Assembly (NCBI GenBank): GCA_000023185.1
Contig: CP001622.1
Span: 4,680,501-4,744,500 of the forward strand
Length of the DNA stretch: 64,000 nucleotides
Origin: Rhizobium leguminosarum bv. trifolii WSM1325
GTDB lineage: Bacteria > Pseudomonadota > Alphaproteobacteria > Rhizobiales > Rhizobiaceae
Reading direction: 5' to 3'
The notes under the pieces are model-generated. The model saw only the letters and a program-made list of their open reading frames with translations. It searched no databases and had not been told where the DNA came from. Shown in pieces: positions 60,470 to 64,000 of the stretch; the stretch's first letter is position 1, and the number at the start of each line of letters is the position of its first letter. The translations under genes were made by a program, and so were the position numbers.

Positions 60470-62003
60470 AGTCCGCCGGCTGAGCGACCGGATGTGTGGC
60501 GTAGAGGGCCTTCGCATCCGCCGTGAAGGCGGCCCGTTGATCTGCTTTCGTATAGAACATATGGCCGCCGCGATAAAGCTTCAGCCCGACGCGGCCGCCA
60601 GCGAGCGAGGGCGGCAGATGGTCGACCACGTAACGGCTGACGCCATAAGGCGTCACCAGATCGCTGTAGCCATGCGCAATCAGCAGATGGAAGGCCGGGT
60701 TTGCGGCGAGCAACTGCCGGATGTCGTCGGTGGCGCTGGCCTGGAATCGCGATCCGCCGCCGCGCCCGCCGCCCCATTCCCAGCGTCGGCTGATATCGCC
60801 GTCGAGCAGCGAATAGGTCATCTCGGTCTTGAAGCCGAGCTCGTTGCGGGCGTAGTCGGCAAAGGCGCCGCCATAGGCGCGGGTGAAGCCGTCGAGGATG
60901 GCGTCGTCGCCGCGGTCGTAATCCGATTCCGGATAGGGATCGGGTGCTGCAAAGGAGGCGTCGTATGAGCTCATCACCTCGCCGCTGCCCGCGTCCGAAT
61001 GTTTGACGAAGGAACTGCCGAGGAAGCCGCGGTTGCGGGTGACGATATCCTCGGGAATGCCGGTCAATGCGGCGATCCTGCCATAAAAGGCGGCGGCGGC
61101 GGCACCCGTCGGCGGCGGCCCGGCCAGCGTCGTCAGATAGTCCCCGAGCGCGAAGCTCTCGGCCTCCTTCTGCTGCTCTTCGTCAAAGGCCTTGTGCCGG
61201 TCGAGTTCGGCTGCCGCCAGAGACGGCAGCTCCAGCGCGGCGCCGAGCGGGAACTGATCGGCATTGAACATCAGCTGGCCCTCGAGCAGGGGGGAGAGCA
61301 TCACCGCACCGGCGACGATGATGCCCTGGCTTTCCTGCAGCGCCGAGGCGACCTTGGCGGCGCGGAAGCCGCCATAACTTTCGCCGAGAAGATATTTCGG
61401 CGAGTTGGAACGGTTGTTGTGCGCGACATAGAGCGCGATCGCCTTGGCGATGCTCTCAGCATCGGCACTGACGTTGTAATAGTTGGAGGCGTCGTCGGCC
61501 TTTGCCGTCCGGCTCCAGCCGGTGCCGATCGGATCGATCAGCACGAGGTCGGTGAAATCGAGCCAGCTCTGCGGGTTGTCGACGAGTTTCGCATTGGCGC
61601 CGTCGCGTCCGTCCGGCCCGAAATCGAGCACCTTCGGCCCGACCAGCCCGAGATGCAGGAAGGCGGAAGCAGCACCCGGCCCGCCGTTGAACGCAAAGGT
61701 CAGAGGCCGGTTCGCCCCGCTATCCCTTGCGACATAGGCGGTGTAGAAGATCGCGCCGGTCTGCGCCCCGTCCTGGCCGAAGAGATCCAGCGTGCCGGCG
61801 GTGGCGGTATAGGCGAGCTTCCGGCCGCCGATCGTCAGCGCGTGCTCTGTAACGGAGTCGGTCGGCAGCAGCTTCAGCACGCCGTCGCGCGTGCTGCCAC
61901 TCTGGACATTCGCCCTCGGTGGATCGCTTTCCTGCGCATGGGAAAGGGCAGGCGCCAGCGACGCCATAAATGCGGTGAGCAGAAACAGGGTTCGTATGCG
62001 CAA
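60468..62003 (-). CDS. S10 serine carboxypeptidase family protein, exported
   Basis: 511-residue protein with a Sec signal peptide (MRIRTLFLLTAFMASLAPALSHA, cut after HAQ or nearby). It is an alpha/beta hydrolase of family S10: the nucleophile is in YLLGESYGGFRAAK, the acid in LLIAHGYSDLVTP and the His in YRGGHMFY, in the expected order. FAFNGGPGAASAFLHLGL is the oxyanion/cap region. It probably cleaves C-terminal residues or esters in the periplasm. It begins 100 bases after the MFS gene stop and ends inside a palindromic repeat. Confidence 0.92.
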   Translation of the reverse strand: MRIRTLFLLTAFMASLAPALSHAQESDPPRANVQSGSTRDGVLKLLPTDSVTEHALTIGGRKLAYTATAGTLDLFGQDGAQTGAIFYTAYVARDSGANRPLTFAFNGGPGAASAFLHLGLVGPKVLDFGPDGRDGANAKLVDNPQSWLDFTDLVLIDPIGTGWSRTAKADDASNYYNVSADAESIAKAIALYVAHNNRSNSPKYLLGESYGGFRAAKVASALQESQGIIVAGAVMLSPLLEGQLMFNADQFPLGAALELPSLAAAELDRHKAFDEEQQKEAESFALGDYLTTLAGPPPTGAAAAAFYGRIAALTGIPEDIVTRNRGFLGSSFVKHSDAGSGEVMSSYDASFAAPDPYPESDYDRGDDAILDGFTRAYGGAFADYARNELGFKTEMTYSLLDGDISRRWEWGGGRGGGSRFQASATDDIRQLLAANPAFHLLIAHGYSDLVTPYGVSRYVVDHLPPSLAGGRVGLKLYRGGHMFYTKADQRAAFTADAKALYATHPVAQPAD

Positions 62004-62103
62004 GATATCTCCTCCGGCGGTCGGGATGAGAGGCTGAGATAGCGTAGCATCCGCTGCCGACGACCGGCATCAAGAGATGGTGATGGATAGGTGAGCGAAC
62101 GGC

Positions 62104-63396
62104 TCAGCCGTCTTTTTCGACCGCATGGACATTGATCTCCACCGCCCGGCCGGCCTTCCAGCCGTTGATCGCCGCGCCCAGCCCGAGCGCGACGAAGAGG
62201 GCCGCGCACCAGGAAAAACTTCCGGTCCAGCCGCGGATGAGGCCGACGATGAGCGGGCCGATGGCGGCGAGCAAGTAACCGACACATTGCGCCATGCCGG
62301 AAAGATGGGCGGCGACATCGGGATCGCGTGAGCGCAGCACGATCGTCGTCATGGCCGCCGCGATCAGCCCACCCTGGCCGATGCCCTGCAGCACCGCCCA
62401 CAGCCAGACCGTCGAAAGCGGCGCGAAGAGCAGGCCGAGCAGGGCAATGACGGCGACGCCGCAGAGGCTCGCATTGATCAGCCGCTGGTCCCGTCCGCGC
62501 ACGGCGATATGCGGCACGATCAGGCAGGATGCCGCCTGCACCATCACCGACAGGGAAACGATCGCCCCGGCGGTGACGCCGTCGAGCCCGCGTTCGCGCA
62601 AGATCGGAACCAGCCAGCCGAAGACGCAATAGGCAAGTGCCGATTGCAGCCCCATGAACAGCGTCACCTGCCAAGCGAGCCGGTCGCGCCAGAGGCCTTT
62701 GACGTGGAAGCCGTTTCGTCTTGCCTGGCTGCCGCTGCGAAGAACCTCAGGCAGCCAGAGCAGGCTGACGGCGAGCGCCGGCAGCGCCCAGACGGCGAGG
62801 GCGCCCTCGAGAGAGCCGCCGAGCCCATGCTCGATCGGCAGCGTCAGCCCGGCGGCACTTGCCGCCCCGGCGCAGAGCGCCATCGTATAGAAGCCGGTCA
62901 TCAGCGCCGCGCGCCCGGCGAAATCCCGCTTCACCAGCCCCGGCAGCAGCACGTTGCCGACGGCGATGCAGGCGCCCGCAAGGGCAGTGCCGATGAAGAG
63001 CAGCGGCACGGAAGAAAGCCCGCGCAATGCGGTGCCGAGGGCCAGAAGCAGGAGAACGCCGAGCAGCGTGCGTTCGGTGCCGAAGCGCTGGGCAAGACGA
63101 GGCGCAAGCGGCGAGAAGGCGCCCAGGCAGACAACCGGCAGCGTCGTCAGCAGGCTGGCGCCAAGCGCACTGAGGCCGAGCTCCGAGCGGATTTCCGGCA
63201 GCAGCGCCGAGGCGCTGGAGAAGACCGGGCGCAGGTTGAAGGCGATCAGCACCAGGCTTGCACCCAGCAGAAAACGATCCACAACTCCCCGCACCGGCGT
63301 TGCCTGCGGCGGCGGAAGGCTGCCGGCCTCGGCGTCTACAAGCAGTTCGTCGGCCGCCTCAAGCGTGCTGACGGCATGGTTGGTAGGGGTGTTCAT
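62104..63396 (-). CDS. MFS transporter, CynX/NimT type
   Basis: 430-residue membrane protein of the major facilitator superfamily with twelve predicted helices. FNLRPVFSSASALLPEIRSELGLS is the start of helix 1 typical of the CynX group (cyanate/2-nitroimidazole transporter-like), and LAPRLAQRFGTERTLLG is the cytoplasmic motif-A-like loop. A 37-residue hydrophilic N-terminal extension is unusual but uninterrupted. It overlaps the GntR gene by four bases (ATGA), so the regulator and transporter form one transcript. Substrate unknown; drug or small anion are common guesses. Confidence 0.92.
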   Translation of the reverse strand: MNTPTNHAVSTLEAADELLVDAEAGSLPPPQATPVRGVVDRFLLGASLVLIAFNLRPVFSSASALLPEIRSELGLSALGASLLTTLPVVCLGAFSPLAPRLAQRFGTERTLLGVLLLLALGTALRGLSSVPLLFIGTALAGACIAVGNVLLPGLVKRDFAGRAALMTGFYTMALCAGAASAAGLTLPIEHGLGGSLEGALAVWALPALAVSLLWLPEVLRSGSQARRNGFHVKGLWRDRLAWQVTLFMGLQSALAYCVFGWLVPILRERGLDGVTAGAIVSLSVMVQAASCLIVPHIAVRGRDQRLINASLCGVAVIALLGLLFAPLSTVWLWAVLQGIGQGGLIAAAMTTIVLRSRDPDVAAHLSGMAQCVGYLLAAIGPLIVGLIRGWTGSFSWCAALFVALGLGAAINGWKAGRAVEINVHAVEKDG

Positions 63397-64000
63397 GACA
63401 GGATCATCCGCTCGAGTGCGGCAAGAACGGGCGCCATGAAACGGCGCACCGCTGCATCCGCCTTGTCGGGATCGCCGGTTTCGATGGCGTCGACGATATC
63501 GGCATGCGCCTGCATGTCGGGTTCCGGAATATCCTTGCCGAGCGTCGCCGCGATGGTATCGGCGATCGAGGCCGAGAAGAAATCATAGATCTCGATCATC
63601 GCCCGGTTGCCCGAAGCGGCGATGACAGCCTTGTGGAAGGCCAGGTCGCTTTCGATGAAGGCGGCCTGGTTGCCGCCGTCGTAATTGCCGCGTTCAACAA
63701 GCAGCCTGCGAAGCCCGGCAGCCGTCTCCGGCGTCTTGCGGATCGCCGTCAGCCGGGCGGCCTCGACGTCGAGCGCCAGGCGCGCCTCGAACTGGTCGCG
63801 CAGGCTGGCGCGCCGCGCCATCGTCAGCGGCCGGCCGGCATCGCTGGTGGCGCGGACATAGGTGCCCGAACCCTGCCTTGTTTCGAGATAACCCTGGGAG
63901 ACAAGAACGCGCACCGCCTCGCGCACCGTGCCGCGGCTGACGGAAAGCATGGTCGACAGCGAGGCTTCATTCGGCAATTTCTCGCCGACCGCCCAGCGTT
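63393..64000 (-). CDS. GntR family (FadR subgroup) regulator, N-terminus cut off by window edge
   Basis: The last 202 residues are visible on the minus strand; the first part, about 30 residues, is beyond base 64000. The wHTH is recognisable (PNEASLSTMLSVSRGTVREAVRVL, split, then GYLETRQGSGTYVRA), followed by a FadR/FCD all-helical ligand domain with ESDLAFHKAVIAASGN and AHADIVDAIETGDPDKADAAV, which hold the metal-binding Asp/His set. It overlaps the MFS gene as ATGA and probably controls that transporter. Confidence 0.92.
   Translation of the reverse strand, partial: RWAVGEKLPNEASLSTMLSVSRGTVREAVRVLVSQGYLETRQGSGTYVRATSDAGRPLTMARRASLRDQFEARLALDVEAARLTAIRKTPETAAGLRRLLVERGNYDGGNQAAFIESDLAFHKAVIAASGNRAMIEIYDFFSASIADTIAATLGKDIPEPDMQAHADIVDAIETGDPDKADAAVRRFMAPVLAALERMILS

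Overview
This 64 kb window looks like chromosome of a fast-growing rhizobium, most likely the Rhizobium etli/leguminosarum group. The evidence is high GC, a Sinorhizobium-type phospholipid N-methyltransferase (pmtA), an Atu4866-family protein, a Rhizobiales-type iron locus (two imelysins, a DUF1111 di-haem protein and a DUF1513 protein), and several dispersed palindromic intergenic repeats of the kind known from rhizobia. Gene density is high. I saw no tRNA, rRNA, CRISPR array, transposase or prophage. Identification is by protein motif recognition only; no database search was possible.

Layout. 1-5.9 kb: an M29 aminopeptidase (cut by the left edge), a glutathione transferase divergent from a MarR regulator with two matching operator-like repeats, then ybaK, an ArsC-like reductase, an AstE/AspA-type deacylase, thpR and ogt. 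5.9-16 kb is accessory and regulator-rich: two SDR dehydrogenases plus an Atu4866 protein divergent from a LysR gene whose start codon sits on a perfect palindrome; AraC + PEBP; GNAT; AraC-GyrI; a RibD-type reductase; LysR divergent from an SDR; and an F420-reductase-like protein. 16-19 kb: guaA, an MTA/SAH-type nucleosidase and a thioesterase. 19-25.5 kb: a DUF2252 protein and the four-gene iron locus, preceded by a candidate Irr (ICE) box. 25.5-39.2 kb is mostly housekeeping: an RsmB-type methyltransferase, RlpA, an epimerase-like protein, queG, a GST, uppP, an NDUFA9-like protein, DUF1330, pyrF, a histidine-phosphatase-like protein, pmtA, DUF72, dnaN, rsmI and yraN.

39.2-45 kb: a cupin gene and a LacI-controlled sugar ABC importer (binding protein, double ATPase, permease) lie between rsmI-yraN and gshB-comM. 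45-49.5 kb: gshB and comM, then a 5' fragment of a second comM, a lower-GC stretch with an unrecognised 333-residue protein, and a 3'-terminal comM-like fragment. This insertion between two comM remnants is the most unusual structure in the window. 49.5-64 kb: cysK, a LysE exporter, Dps, an EamA transporter divergent from an Lrp regulator, GNAT, dut, prfC, LysR, GST, RidA divergent from a second Lrp regulator, trmO, GFA, an S10 carboxypeptidase-like protein, an MFS transporter and a GntR regulator (cut by the right edge).

Recurring design: many small accessory modules are a divergent regulator-target pair with a visible inverted or direct repeat between them (MarR/GST, LysR/SDR, LacI/ABC, Lrp/EamA, Lrp/RidA). 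Several co-oriented genes overlap by ATGA or TGATG, which suggests translational coupling.
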